A stretch of DNA of 64,000 nucleotides from an uncultured Oscillibacter sp. (GCA_905200545.1 CAJKKQ010000011.1:1-64000); one strand, 5' to 3'. Counted from the first letter of the stretch, positions 40,449 to 48,309 are shown. Numbers and translations: made by a program. The notes: generated by a model not told the origin, from the letters alone.

Positions 40449-41815
40449 CAGAGCAGCCGATTTTGACCCAACGGCTTCTGGATGCCCAGGCAGGCGTGTT
40501 GGGATCCATGCTCTTTGATCCGGATACAGTGCCTCTGGTGCTGAGCCGGGTGCGGGATGAGGACTTTGTGACCCGGGAATACCGGCTGATCTTCCAGGCT
40601 GTGGAGGCACTTTTTCGGGAGAGCAAGCCGGTGACGCCTATCCTGGTGCGGGAAAAACTGGGCGTCGGTGTGGAGAGTCCACTGACAAAGCTCCTGGCGG
40701 GCATCGTAGACATCACCGTCACAGCGGCCCATGTGGAGGACTACGTGGATCAGCTGCGCCAGGGGGCCACGCTGCACAGCCTCCGTGAGCTGGGGGAGAA
40801 GATCGCCGCCACGGAGGATTTGAATACTGCCCGGCAACTGCTGGATGAGGCCATGAGTCGGCAGGTGGAGCGGCCCGGTGTCCAGGCCATGACGTTCCAG
40901 GAGGGATATGAACAGTTTTTTGACCGCCATGACGGTGAGCGAAAGCCGCCGTACCTCAGTTGGGGTATACAGGTGCTGGATGAGAGAATCTTCACGGAGC
41001 CGGGAGACATGGTGGTTCTGGGTGGGTATCCGTCCGATGGCAAGACCGCCATGGCGCTGCAGTTTGCGTCCGGTTTCGGAAAGAACCGCCGGGTGGGCTT
41101 TTTCAGTTTTGAGAGTACCAAGGAAAAGCTCTTCGACCGGGCAATCTCCAGGGCGGCCATGCTGTCCTACACCAAGATCAAGCAGAACGCACTGGAGGAG
41201 GCCGACTACAAGGAATTGATGGGCATGAAGGATATCCTGACGCGGCCCCAGGTAACCCTCATCGACGCCGCAGGTATGACGGTGATGGACATCCAAGCAT
41301 ACAGCCAGGCGCACCACTTCGAGGTGGTGATTATTGACTACCTGCAGAAAATCAAGGTTCCAAAGGGGCACCGCATGAGCGAGTACGACCGGGTGACGGC
41401 CATCTCCTCTGATCTGCAGCAATTCGGACGACTCAAAGGCATCACGGTGGTTGCGTTGAGCCAGCTGTCCCGGCCGGAGCGGGATGCTAAGAGTCGGAAG
41501 ATACGGCCGCCGGTGCTGTCGGATCTGCGGGCTTCCGGGCAGATTGAGATGGATGCTGATGTGGTTATGTTCATTTACCGGGAGGATTACGACGACAAGG
41601 ACAGCAAGCGAATCCTGAAGATCGCAAAGAACAAGGAGGGCGAGGCCCTAGATTGGGTGCGTTTTCGGTTCGACGGAGATCTTCAGACTTTCACCCGGAT
41701 CGCGCCCCAGCAAGACGAGCTTCCGGTCAAGAAGGAGCGGCAGGCACCACGGCAGGTCAGTTTTTGGCCTGAGCATCCGGATCCTAACAACCCGTGGAAG
41801 GAGGGCAGGCCATGA
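40445..41815 (+). CDS. dnaB: replicative DNA helicase (DnaB-like)
   Basis: 456 residues from GTG 40445 (AGGGGG 8 bases upstream; overlaps the initiator stop as GTGA). N-terminal DnaB domain (LDAQAGVLGSMLFDPDTVPL), RecA-like core with Walker A GGYPSDGKTAM at about 193, Walker B VVIIDYLQ, then ALSQLSRPERDAKSRKIRPP and LRASGQIEMDADVVMFIYRE. Hexameric helicase for prophage replication, expected to be loaded by the upstream initiator. Confidence 0.95.
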   Translation: MTEQPILTQRLLDAQAGVLGSMLFDPDTVPLVLSRVRDEDFVTREYRLIFQAVEALFRESKPVTPILVREKLGVGVESPLTKLLAGIVDITVTAAHVEDYVDQLRQGATLHSLRELGEKIAATEDLNTARQLLDEAMSRQVERPGVQAMTFQEGYEQFFDRHDGERKPPYLSWGIQVLDERIFTEPGDMVVLGGYPSDGKTAMALQFASGFGKNRRVGFFSFESTKEKLFDRAISRAAMLSYTKIKQNALEEADYKELMGMKDILTRPQVTLIDAAGMTVMDIQAYSQAHHFEVVIIDYLQKIKVPKGHRMSEYDRVTAISSDLQQFGRLKGITVVALSQLSRPERDAKSRKIRPPVLSDLRASGQIEMDADVVMFIYREDYDDKDSKRILKIAKNKEGEALDWVRFRFDGDLQTFTRIAPQQDELPVKKERQAPRQVSFWPEHPDPNNPWKEGRP

Positions 41816-42030
41816 ACATTGGAGACAAGCTGGACCTGCGGCCCACCGTATTCGGAAATGGGGCGGAAATTGTCAACAACGGCCCCCAGCCCTGCCGGGT
41901 GGTGTGGATTCATCCCCTTGGACGTTATTTCGTGGTGGAGTTCCGGTCCCGGGTGACCGGGGAACGGTTCCGGGAGACGATGTATTTTCAAGATCGCGGC
42001 GGCAAGATCCGCCGGAAGGAGCAACTATGA
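41812..42030 (+). CDS. small phage protein (72 aa)
   Basis: ATG 41812 overlaps the helicase stop (ATGA), GGAGG upstream. MNIGDKLDLRPTVFGNGAEI, then PCRVVWIHPLGRYFVVEFRS: a small beta-barrel-like protein of a type common in Clostridia phages. Overlaps parA by 4 bases. Function unknown. Confidence 0.65.
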   Translation: MNIGDKLDLRPTVFGNGAEIVNNGPQPCRVVWIHPLGRYFVVEFRSRVTGERFRETMYFQDRGGKIRRKEQL

Positions 42031-42851
42031 GAACGACAGCAATTTTTAATCTTAAGGGCGGCGTGGCCAAGACCATTACCACGGCCGCCATGGCAGATAT
42101 TCTGGCCATTGACTACGGCAAGCGGGTGCTGGTGATCGACGCCGACGCTCAGGGTAATCTGAGCCGTTATTTCGGTGTGGAGGCCCAGGAGGGCTGCAGC
42201 ACCCTGGATCTCCTGCAGGGGACCCACGAGGCGGTGTATTCGGACTGGGTGACGCCGGCCCGGCCGGATACGACCATTGACATCATTCCGGCGGATATGA
42301 CCCTCATGTACGCTGACGTGGATATCCATGAGGGCCGGATGACGTCCCACCACGCCATGGAGGAGCTGCGGGAGGCCATCGAGCAGGACGCAGCGTCTCC
42401 GGATCCGGAGGCCCAGGAGGCGGCCTACGACTACATGCTCATCGACTGCCCGCCGTCCTTTTCTGCGGCGTCTGCTGCGGCGCTGGTGGCGGCAGACGAT
42501 GTGGTGATCCCCATTCGGCTGGATGCCTTCTCCACGTCCGGCATGGCGGATCTGTTGGCTCAGGTGGCCAATATGCGCAGACTCAATGCAAGGCTCAAAG
42601 TGGCGGGCATCCTGGCTACGCAGTATCAGCGGGCGCCGGAGGAGCGGGAGGCGCTGACATATCTGCGGGAGACGTCCGGCTTGCCCGTGTTTGCCACCCA
42701 GGTGCGGTATTCTCCCAGGGTGAGCGCTGCTACATACGCCCGGGAGCCGCTGATCCGGTTTTCCCCCATGAGCGGGGCGTCTGTGGATTATCGGCATGTT
42801 GTTGCCGAGTACATGGCACAGGAGGGAGGCGGCAGCAATGGCAAGGCGTGA
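42027..42851 (+). CDS. parA: ParA-family partition ATPase
   Basis: 274 residues from ATG 42027. Deviant Walker A is FNLKGGVAKTITTAAMA (Ala where Gly is usual in KGGVGKT), Walker A' VLVIDADAQGNLSRYFG, Walker B DYMLIDCPPSFSAASAAAL. Type I ParA without an N-terminal HTH, Soj-like. With ParB downstream (14-base overlap) it makes a two-gene partition cassette of the sort used by plasmids and phage-plasmids. Confidence 0.93.
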   Translation: MRTTAIFNLKGGVAKTITTAAMADILAIDYGKRVLVIDADAQGNLSRYFGVEAQEGCSTLDLLQGTHEAVYSDWVTPARPDTTIDIIPADMTLMYADVDIHEGRMTSHHAMEELREAIEQDAASPDPEAQEAAYDYMLIDCPPSFSAASAAALVAADDVVIPIRLDAFSTSGMADLLAQVANMRRLNARLKVAGILATQYQRAPEEREALTYLRETSGLPVFATQVRYSPRVSAATYAREPLIRFSPMSGASVDYRHVVAEYMAQEGGGSNGKA

Positions 42852-44343
42852 GGTGGACGTGGCCGCCATCCTGGGCGGTCAGCTGGCCAAGGTGTCCGAT
42901 TCGGACACAACTGGCCGGGAGCAGATCCAGTACATCAATCTGGAGCTGCTGGATGCCGATGAGGCCAATTTTTACACCATCAAGGACATCGACAAGCTGG
43001 CGGCCAATATCGAGCTGTGCGGCCTGCAGCAGCCGCTCCGGGTCCACCCGGAGGAGAACGGCCGCTACAAGGTGGTCTCCGGCCACCGGCGCCGTGCGGC
43101 GCTGCAGCTGCTGGCCAAGGATGACCCGGACAAGTGGCGGCAGGCCGCCTGCATCGTGGAGCGCGGGGATGCGTCTCCGGCCATGCGGGAGCTGCGGCTG
43201 ATCCTGGCTAACAGTGACACTCGGCAGCTGACTTCCTCGGAGATCTCCAAGCAGGCGGATCGGGTGGAGAGCCTTCTGTACCAGTTGCAGGAAGAGGAAG
43301 GCGTGGTATTTCCAGGCCGGATGCGGGATCAGGTGGCGGCCGCCTGCAAGATCTCCGCAACCAAGCGTGGGGTTCTTAAGGTCATTCGGGCAAAGCTGGT
43401 CCCCGTCTATCTGGATCTTTTTGACGCGGACAAGCTGCCGGAGGCCTCCGCCTATGCTCTGGCGAGGATGCCGGAAGATCTACAGCTCGAAATTTTTGCC
43501 GCCTGTAAGGGGAAGGTCAACAGCTGCGCCCTGGATCAATACCGAAAGACGGTCCAAGAGGGCCTGCCGAAGCCGAAGGAGCCCCTGCGCTGCCCGGATG
43601 GCCAGCAGCCCTGCACTCACAAGGCCGCATTTTTGCGGCACGACTGCAATAACTACTGGGATCAGTGCTATGGGGCCACCTGCTGTATGGAGTGCGACAG
43701 GGCCATGCGGGATTGGTCCCCGTGTGCCTCGGCCTGCTCTAAGGCCAAGGCGGCAAAGTCGGCTAAGCTGGCCAAAAAGAAGCAGCAGGAGGAAAGACGA
43801 AAAGAAAAAGAGACGGCTAAAAATCAGGCGTTATCCGAGCCGGTGGCGGCGTTCTGGCGGCGGCTGCAGGATGCGGCCGGCGGGCAGCTCTCGGACCGCG
43901 ACCTCAATAAGCTGACCAACGGAGCAAGTTACTACCGTGATGATATCCGACACATGCTGGATGGGACGTTTAAAGCTACATCGTACAGCGATGGAAGCTA
44001 CACTTATCCTCGACTGGATCATTTCCGCCAGTTTTGCCTGGATCACCAGGTTAGTGCAGATGCTTTGCTGGAGCTGCCGGCAGCTGATCCGCCGGAGGGG
44101 CAGCTGACCATCGCCGGATGGATGCCTAGGGGGATAGATCCGGCAGAGCCCGGTGACTTCGCAGTTCTGGTGGATTTTGGCGGCGGGTACCTTGTCCATG
44201 CGTTTTACAGCTGGAATGGTACGGAGTGGATTTTCTCGAGAGGCGTAGCGGAAGACCTGCCGTCTTGGTGGATGCGGCTTCCGCCCGTGCCGGATGGGGA
44301 AACGTGCGAAAAGGAGGAACAGCATGAATCAGATGACACTTGA
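42838..44343 (+). CDS. parB: ParB-family partition protein with cysteine cluster and DUF551-like tail
   Basis: 501 residues from ATG 42838. Residues 30-120 are the ParB/Srx CTPase domain (FYTIKDIDKLAANIELCGLQ; box GHRRRAA at 82-88). HTH region about 135-190 (RQLTSSEISKQADRVESLLY, RDQVAAACKISATKRGVLKV). Then an 8-10 cysteine cluster at about 251-300 (HDCNNYWDQCYGATCCMECD), a charged coiled coil, and a C-terminal DUF551-like module (GWMPRGIDPAEPGDFAVLVD). Codons 19-24 (VSDSDT) are encoded by a copy of the 17-bp palindrome, as B. subtilis parB contains a parS. Confidence 0.9.
   Translation: MARREVDVAAILGGQLAKVSDSDTTGREQIQYINLELLDADEANFYTIKDIDKLAANIELCGLQQPLRVHPEENGRYKVVSGHRRRAALQLLAKDDPDKWRQAACIVERGDASPAMRELRLILANSDTRQLTSSEISKQADRVESLLYQLQEEEGVVFPGRMRDQVAAACKISATKRGVLKVIRAKLVPVYLDLFDADKLPEASAYALARMPEDLQLEIFAACKGKVNSCALDQYRKTVQEGLPKPKEPLRCPDGQQPCTHKAAFLRHDCNNYWDQCYGATCCMECDRAMRDWSPCASACSKAKAAKSAKLAKKKQQEERRKEKETAKNQALSEPVAAFWRRLQDAAGGQLSDRDLNKLTNGASYYRDDIRHMLDGTFKATSYSDGSYTYPRLDHFRQFCLDHQVSADALLELPAADPPEGQLTIAGWMPRGIDPAEPGDFAVLVDFGGGYLVHAFYSWNGTEWIFSRGVAEDLPSWWMRLPPVPDGETCEKEEQHESDDT
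42892..42908. repeat. 17-bp palindrome site 4, inside parB
   Basis: Perfect GTGTCCGATTCGGACAC within codons 19-24 of parB, before the conserved ParB/Srx domain, where the protein sequence is free to vary. Confidence 0.9.
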
Positions 44344-44560
44344 TGCGAAGAAGAACTTCCTGTCCCGTACATTCTCCAGGTGCCTTGCGGAGATGTGCCC
44401 TGGTGTGGTGCGTCTGGAGTACCACCTCCACGATGACGGAGACGAAGTGGCCATCATTCGCAGCGCCGATGGTAACACGCGCCGTGTGGATGTCACTGGG
44501 CTGGATCTTCAGGAGTCAGTGGAGGCCATTCTGTCGGAGCTCAACGGGGAGGTGGCGTGA
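44324..44560 (+). CDS. small phage protein (78 aa)
   Basis: ATG 44324 with AAGGAGG upstream. MNQMTLDAKKNFLSRTFSRC, then DEVAIIRSADGNTRRVDVTG: alpha+beta. Overlaps parB by 20 bases. Not recognised. Confidence 0.65.
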   Translation: MNQMTLDAKKNFLSRTFSRCLAEMCPGVVRLEYHLHDDGDEVAIIRSADGNTRRVDVTGLDLQESVEAILSELNGEVA

Positions 44561-44724
44561 TGGCTGAGATCGTTGTCTGGCAGGATGGCCGTCCCAAGTG
44601 TCGGTACATCAACTGCGTGCCGACGCCGGAGGAGCAGCGCTCCCTCCGGCAGGGCGGCTGCGAGATCCGCGTGGATGGGAAGAAGGTCACAAAGATCATC
44701 CAGGAGGGGGATTATGCAAAATAG
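44560..44724 (+). CDS. small phage protein (54 aa)
   Basis: MAEIVVWQDGRPKCRYINCV, ending KKVTKIIQEGDYAK. Start overlaps the preceding stop by one base (TGATGG). Conserved tight packing with both neighbours supports it. Function unknown. Confidence 0.6.
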   Translation: MAEIVVWQDGRPKCRYINCVPTPEEQRSLRQGGCEIRVDGKKVTKIIQEGDYAK

Positions 44725-44836
44725 ACGGAGGTACACCGGAAAGCGTCGCCGGTGGCGGTGGGCCTTCTGGCTGGCAGTTGTTGTCTGGGCTGTGTTGGTT
44801 GCCTGGACCCTGACGGCATGGGTGCGGGCAGTATGA
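44714..44836 (+). CDS. 40-residue single-pass membrane protein
   Basis: ATG 44714 with AGGAGGGGG 3-8 bases upstream. MQNRRRYTGKRRRWRWAFWL then AVVVWAVLVAWTLTAWVRAV: strongly basic N-terminus and one Trp-rich membrane helix. Overlaps both neighbours. Possibly a membrane-active phage peptide; function unknown. Confidence 0.6.
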   Translation: MQNRRRYTGKRRRWRWAFWLAVVVWAVLVAWTLTAWVRAV

Positions 44837-45048
44837 GCAAGCCGGATTCTCCGTGCCGGGATTGCTGCCGGCGGGCCCCGGGCTGCCATGATGCGACGGC
44901 CTGTCCCGCGTGGGGACAGTACCAGCAGGACCTGGCCGCCTGGCACGAGTTGTACCGGGCGGCCACGATATCCCAAGCTGAAATGGACAACTACGACAAG
45001 GGCCGGCGCCGTGCGGCCCGGAACAGTTCACATAGGAGGGACCGATGA
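44833..45048 (+). CDS. small cysteine-rich phage protein (71 aa)
   Basis: MSKPDSPCRDCCRRAPGCHD followed by ATACPAWGQYQQDLAAWHEL. The CxxCC...C....C set suggests a zinc knuckle; similar proteins are common in Firmicutes phages. ATGA overlap with the gene before, 4-base overlap with the gene after. Confidence 0.65.
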   Translation: MSKPDSPCRDCCRRAPGCHDATACPAWGQYQQDLAAWHELYRAATISQAEMDNYDKGRRRAARNSSHRRDR

Positions 45049-45317
45049 TGAAAAAGGTTCGGATCTGTATGGAGATCCAGGGGCTGGCCTGGGACGAAAA
45101 CGGAGCACCTTGTCCCGGTGGAGTGTGTTTGACGCTGGGTGATGATGACGCCGAAGAAATCACCGGGGAGGAGTACCGCCAGCTGATGGAGACGGTCAGC
45201 ATCCCGGGTGTGCTGGCTGCGGCGCTATTGGATGGGCTCTATAAGCCTGAGGACTGCCGGTTGATATCGCCGAAGGAATATGACCTGAAGTATGGGGAGG
45301 AGAAAGACGATGCTTAA
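45045..45317 (+). CDS. hypothetical phage protein (90 aa)
   Basis: MMKKVRICMEIQGLAWDENG then a mixed alpha/beta body ending KEYDLKYGEEKDDA. AGGAGG ribosome site. Overlaps ssb by 8 bases. Not recognised. Confidence 0.6.
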   Translation: MMKKVRICMEIQGLAWDENGAPCPGGVCLTLGDDDAEEITGEEYRQLMETVSIPGVLAAALLDGLYKPEDCRLISPKEYDLKYGEEKDDA

Positions 45318-45711
45318 CAAGATCTTGCTCATGGGCCGTCTGGTCCGGGATCCCGAGCTGCGCCACACCGGAAGCGGCACGGCGGTGGCGTCGTTCACCC
45401 TGGCTGTTGACCGGGACTACAAGACCCAGAACGGGGAGAAGGAGACGGATTTCATCGACATTGTGGCCTGGCGTTCCACGGCTGAGTTTGTCAGCAAGTA
45501 CTTCACCAAGGGCCGCATGGCCGTGGTGGAGGGCAGACTCCAGATCCGGGACTGGACCGACAAGGACGGCGGGCGCCGCCGCAGCGCCGAGGTAGTGGCG
45601 GATAACGTCTACTTCGGCGACTCCAAGCGAACGGTGTCCGATTCGGACACGCAGCGGCCCGGGGAGTTCACGGAGCTGCCGGATGAGGAGAAGGGGGAGC
45701 TGCCGTTTTGA
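45310..45711 (+). CDS. ssb: single-stranded DNA-binding protein
   Basis: 133 residues from ATG 45310. OB-fold: MLNKILLMGRLVRDPELRHT, FTLAVDRDYKTQNGEKETDF, IDIVAWRSTAEFVSKYFTKG. The acidic tip DEEKGELPF is intact, so it can recruit partner proteins. Coats ssDNA in phage replication. The linker codons VSDSDT hold a copy of the 17-bp palindrome. Confidence 0.95.
   Translation: MLNKILLMGRLVRDPELRHTGSGTAVASFTLAVDRDYKTQNGEKETDFIDIVAWRSTAEFVSKYFTKGRMAVVEGRLQIRDWTDKDGGRRRSAEVVADNVYFGDSKRTVSDSDTQRPGEFTELPDEEKGELPF
45634..45650. repeat. 17-bp palindrome site 5, inside ssb
   Basis: Perfect copy in the disordered linker codons of ssb, between the OB-fold and the acidic tip. Confidence 0.9.
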
Positions 45712-45732
45712 TGGAGCATAAGGAGGCTACCC

Positions 45733-46065
45733 ATGAGTCTTGAATATCCATGTGTATATTATCGCGGGAACGGCTTGTGCAGCTACGGAGGCGACCTCAC
45801 AGACGCAAACATCTGCGTGTTCGGGCCGTGCGAACATGAGACACCGTCAAGAGCTGACCTTGTCCGGCGCATGAGTGATGAAGAGCTGGCTCGGAACGTC
45901 AATCGGCTGTTGGAAGGTGAAATGGAGCTTCACTACTGTCGCCAGCTTCCCGAGTGTGATAGAGACCTGGAACTGGACACACCGATTCCACTGGAGCGCT
46001 GTGAGCAGTGCGTGTTGCACTGGCTCCGCCAGCCGCCTGAGGAGGTGCGTGGGAATGAAACTTGA
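45733..46065 (+). CDS. hypothetical phage protein (110 aa)
   Basis: MSLEYPCVYYRGNGLCSYGG with several cysteines (CVFGPCEHE, CRQLPECDR, CEQCVLHW), suggesting metal binding. TAAGGAGG upstream. Overlaps the next gene. Not recognised. Confidence 0.65.
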   Translation: MSLEYPCVYYRGNGLCSYGGDLTDANICVFGPCEHETPSRADLVRRMSDEELARNVNRLLEGEMELHYCRQLPECDRDLELDTPIPLERCEQCVLHWLRQPPEEVRGNET

Positions 46066-46420
46066 AGACGCCACCAAGGAGGAGCTGATCTGGTGGATCA
46101 AGGAGCATTCCTTTGCTCTCTCTTATCGGCCCAGTGATTTTGAGGCGGATATTATGCGGCACCGCCATGACGTATACATGGATCGGGCCGATAAAGCCGG
46201 AGAGCAATATGACAAGGCGTTGAAATCTTATCGGGCATTGTTAACCCCTTATTTTGGCAGGCCGTTGGGAGATCTCCCAAGAGAGGTGCTGGACAAGGGA
46301 GCAAAGCTGGAAAAGACCATGAATGATGCACAGCGGGAGCAGATGCGGTTGTGGGGACTTGCCAACAAGTGCATGGACCGTGTGCTTGGGGCGTTGGATG
46401 GAGGTGTATTTGATGCCTAA
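46055..46420 (+). CDS. hypothetical phage protein (121 aa)
   Basis: ATG 46055. MKLEDATKEELIWWIKEHSF; mostly helical, no cysteine cluster. AGGAGGTG upstream. Overlaps its neighbours on both sides. Not recognised. Confidence 0.65.
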   Translation: MKLEDATKEELIWWIKEHSFALSYRPSDFEADIMRHRHDVYMDRADKAGEQYDKALKSYRALLTPYFGRPLGDLPREVLDKGAKLEKTMNDAQREQMRLWGLANKCMDRVLGALDGGVFDA

Positions 46421-46757
46421 GCAATCTGGCTTTCTCCAACGGCAGCGGGAGCGAGAAGATGAAGCTCTTTTGATGGGAATTAACATTGGTGTGCAATACG
46501 CCATTGACACGCTCAATATCAGTCTCCACGAGGCCGATGGATGGGCCTATGATCGCCAGATGCGGCTTATGGAAGTCTGGAAGGACAACCGCCAATATTA
46601 CAAAGATGCGTTGGATTATCGGAAACCCGAGGCGGACGTGTACCGCGATAAGCTGGACAAGGGCCTTATAACGGTAATCGGAGGGAAAGCGGAGCTGATC
46701 CCGTTCCCTGAGCGGTACCCGGATCTCCGTCCGGTGCGGTATGATAGGCGGCGATAA
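46413..46757 (+). CDS. hypothetical phage protein (114 aa)
   Basis: ATG 46413. MPKQSGFLQRQREREDEALL then MGINIGVQYAIDTLNISLHE; a helical protein ending in a basic tail. The pattern resembles small nuclease- or recombination-region proteins of phages but no catalytic motif is seen. Confidence 0.65.
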   Translation: MPKQSGFLQRQREREDEALLMGINIGVQYAIDTLNISLHEADGWAYDRQMRLMEVWKDNRQYYKDALDYRKPEADVYRDKLDKGLITVIGGKAELIPFPERYPDLRPVRYDRRR

Positions 46758-46987
46758 TGGTCAATTTGTTGTCGCCCAACGACCTTGAGCAACTGAGCCG
46801 CGCCATGACGTCCGGGCAGGAGATCTCCCTGACCCGGACGCTGGGCGCATTGACGATTACGGCCAGCACAACAAGGGCCGTGCCGGTGTGGGAGTGTGAC
46901 ATGCTGTTACGGATTGAGAGGAACTGCGGATGCGTGTACAGCTCCCAATATTTCCGCAGCGTGTATGAATTGGCCCGGTACATATAG
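46757..46987 (+). CDS. hypothetical phage protein (76 aa)
   Basis: MVNLLSPNDLEQLSRAMTSG, beta-rich middle, ending VYELARYI. The start overlaps the preceding stop by one base. Last gene of the rightward early operon; a terminator for the opposite strand lies just beyond. Confidence 0.6.
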   Translation: MVNLLSPNDLEQLSRAMTSGQEISLTRTLGALTITASTTRAVPVWECDMLLRIERNCGCVYSSQYFRSVYELARYI

Positions 46988-46989
46988 CG

Positions 46990-47018
46990 AAAAGAAAAAC
47001 CGGAGGCTAAGCCTCCGG
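46990..47018 (-). terminator. terminator of the small minus-strand operon
   Basis: Arms CCGGAGGC (47000-47007) and GCCTCCGG (47011-47018); TTTTTCTTTTCG follows on the minus strand. The RHH-like gene's stop codon lies in the stem-loop. Confidence 0.85.
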
Positions 47019-47198
47019 CGTTTCCTGCAGATATGCGTCCACCCAACGATTGACCAACGCGTAAATGGATGTCCCCTCTGTATGAGCCTTTTCTTTCAGG
47101 GCGTCATACTTCTCCGGAGAAAGCCACACGCGAAGCTGCTTTTGGGAAGAGAGATATTTCTTCTGGGTGGAGTAGTTGTTCTTTTTCTCGTCAGCCAT
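47007..47198 (-). CDS. small ribbon-helix-helix-like protein
   Basis: 63 residues: MADEKKNNYSTQKKYLSSQK, then QLRVWLSPEKYDALKEKAHT and EGTSIYALVNRWVDAYLQET. A beta strand (KQLRVWLS) plus two helices fits the Arc/MetJ fold of small repressors and antitoxins. Its ribosome site GAGGTGA includes the stop of the 33-residue peptide, so translation is coupled. Third gene of the island. Confidence 0.75.
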   Translation of the reverse strand: MADEKKNNYSTQKKYLSSQKQLRVWLSPEKYDALKEKAHTEGTSIYALVNRWVDAYLQETPEA

Positions 47199-47202
47199 GC
47201 CG

Positions 47203-47304
47203 TCACCTCTTTCGCAGGGAGATGATGATGGAGATTACGGACAGGGTAATGCTGATTCCACAAAGAATATAGATTGCCATATTGTTTGACACTGAGCTTT
47301 TCAT
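47203..47304 (-). CDS. 33-residue membrane peptide
   Basis: MKSSVSNNMAIYILCGISIT then LSVISIIISLRKR: one hydrophobic helix with a basic end. Start at 47304 after AAGGATAGCAG; an inner ATG at 47280 is also in frame. A hairpin (GAGGGGA/TCCCCTC, 47321-47338) separates it from the preceding peptide gene. Size and layout resemble type I toxins and small phage membrane peptides; function unknown. Confidence 0.65.
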   Translation of the reverse strand: MKSSVSNNMAIYILCGISITLSVISIIISLRKR

Positions 47305-47344
47305 CTGCTATCCTTGGAGGGAGGGGATTGCTCCCCTCGCCTCG

Positions 47345-47467
47345 TTAGCTTGTGAGCTTTTCGTACAGAAGTATGAGGGCTATCACAAGATTGAGGATTG
47401 CGGTAACAAGATTGAGCTTAGTTTCGAGGCTGGCTTTCTTGTTGCCGCTTTTTTTGTTTTTGCCCAA
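47345..47467 (-). CDS. 40-residue membrane peptide with TTG start
   Basis: MGKNKKSGNKKASLETKLNL then VTAILNLVIALILLYEKLTS: a very basic N-terminus and one membrane helix. TTG 47467 lies 6 bases after AAAGGAGG, an ideal site; there is no ATG option. Directly after the perfect promoter at 47494-47522. First gene of a three-gene island transcribed against the surrounding phage operon. Confidence 0.65.
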   Translation of the reverse strand: MGKNKKSGNKKASLETKLNLVTAILNLVIALILLYEKLTS

Positions 47468-47493
47468 TGTCCTAACCTCCTTTCCATGGTCTT

Positions 47494-47522
47494 ATTATAG
47501 CATAGTGCACTATATATGTCAA
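47494..47522 (-). promoter_or_regulatory. perfect consensus promoter with internal palindrome
   Basis: Minus-strand TTGACA (plus 47517-47522), exactly 17 bases, TATAAT (plus 47494-47499). The spacer contains the perfect 12-bp palindrome ATAGTGCACTAT (47502-47513), an ideal operator position for a small dimeric repressor such as the RHH-like product of the same operon. Confidence 0.85.
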
Positions 47523-47529
47523 TAGAAAG

Positions 47530-48309
47530 ATGCAAGAATTTCCAGAAAGTGAGGGGGAAAATACGGGACAAATTTGGTATTGTACCCGCCAGCGGGCGGG
47601 CCCATTGGTCAAGGAGTGCCGAGCATTGCGGCCTAGGTTCTCACCGCTGGATGATCCGTATACCAGGAGCGAAAAGGCAGACTTCAAACGGCGATACCGT
47701 TCGGCGGTGTGCCAGACTTCGGTGGATCGCCTAGAGTTAAGTTTGGCGCTCTTCGGATTTGAGGGGACCCATTATGAATGCTCTTTTGACGATGAACACC
47801 TGCCACGCACTTTTAAGGGCGTCCGCAGAGTATTGAGTAATCTTTTCAAGCGGTGTAAGCGATGGCGCAACGGACAACCCTTTGACTATGTCTACGCCAT
47901 CGAGTATGGCACACAACACTGCCGCTATCATGTCCACCTAGTCCTGAGAGACAGTGAGTTCTCTCCGGCTGAAGTCCGTTATCTGTGGCGGCAAGGGACT
48001 GTGGACGACTTCCCGGTACTCCTTAAACACGGAGGGTACCGGAGGCTTGCGAAGTACTTCAATAAGGAGCCATCAGACGGGTATTTCCTTCCGGTGGGGC
48101 GGCACAAGTGGAGCTGCAGCAGGACCCTCACCTCCAAACTGCCGGAGCCTGAGACGTGGGAGGATTCATCTGGTGTGATCCGATACCCTCGCCATACACT
48201 GTGGGCAAGCTCGCTGGACGGGCCTCAGAACTTCAATAATGAGTTTGGTAGCTACTATTACTACTCCTGGATTGAGCCGAAGAAAAATGGTGCTTTATAT
48301 TTAGAATAA
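47530..48309 (+). CDS. HUH-type rolling-circle Rep-like protein
   Basis: 259 residues. HUH motif RYHVHLVLR (His134, His136) and a tyrosine motif RLAKYFNKE (Tyr176), in the order seen in rolling-circle replication-associated proteins; DYVYAIEYGTQHCRYH is also typical. The start is uncertain (ATG 47530 has only AGAAAG upstream). It diverges from the membrane-peptide island. A Rep endonuclease in an element that also has an initiator, iterons and DnaB is not an obvious need; it may act in transfer, resolution or regulation. Confidence 0.75.
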   Translation: MQEFPESEGENTGQIWYCTRQRAGPLVKECRALRPRFSPLDDPYTRSEKADFKRRYRSAVCQTSVDRLELSLALFGFEGTHYECSFDDEHLPRTFKGVRRVLSNLFKRCKRWRNGQPFDYVYAIEYGTQHCRYHVHLVLRDSEFSPAEVRYLWRQGTVDDFPVLLKHGGYRRLAKYFNKEPSDGYFLPVGRHKWSCSRTLTSKLPEPETWEDSSGVIRYPRHTLWASSLDGPQNFNNEFGSYYYYSWIEPKKNGALYLE

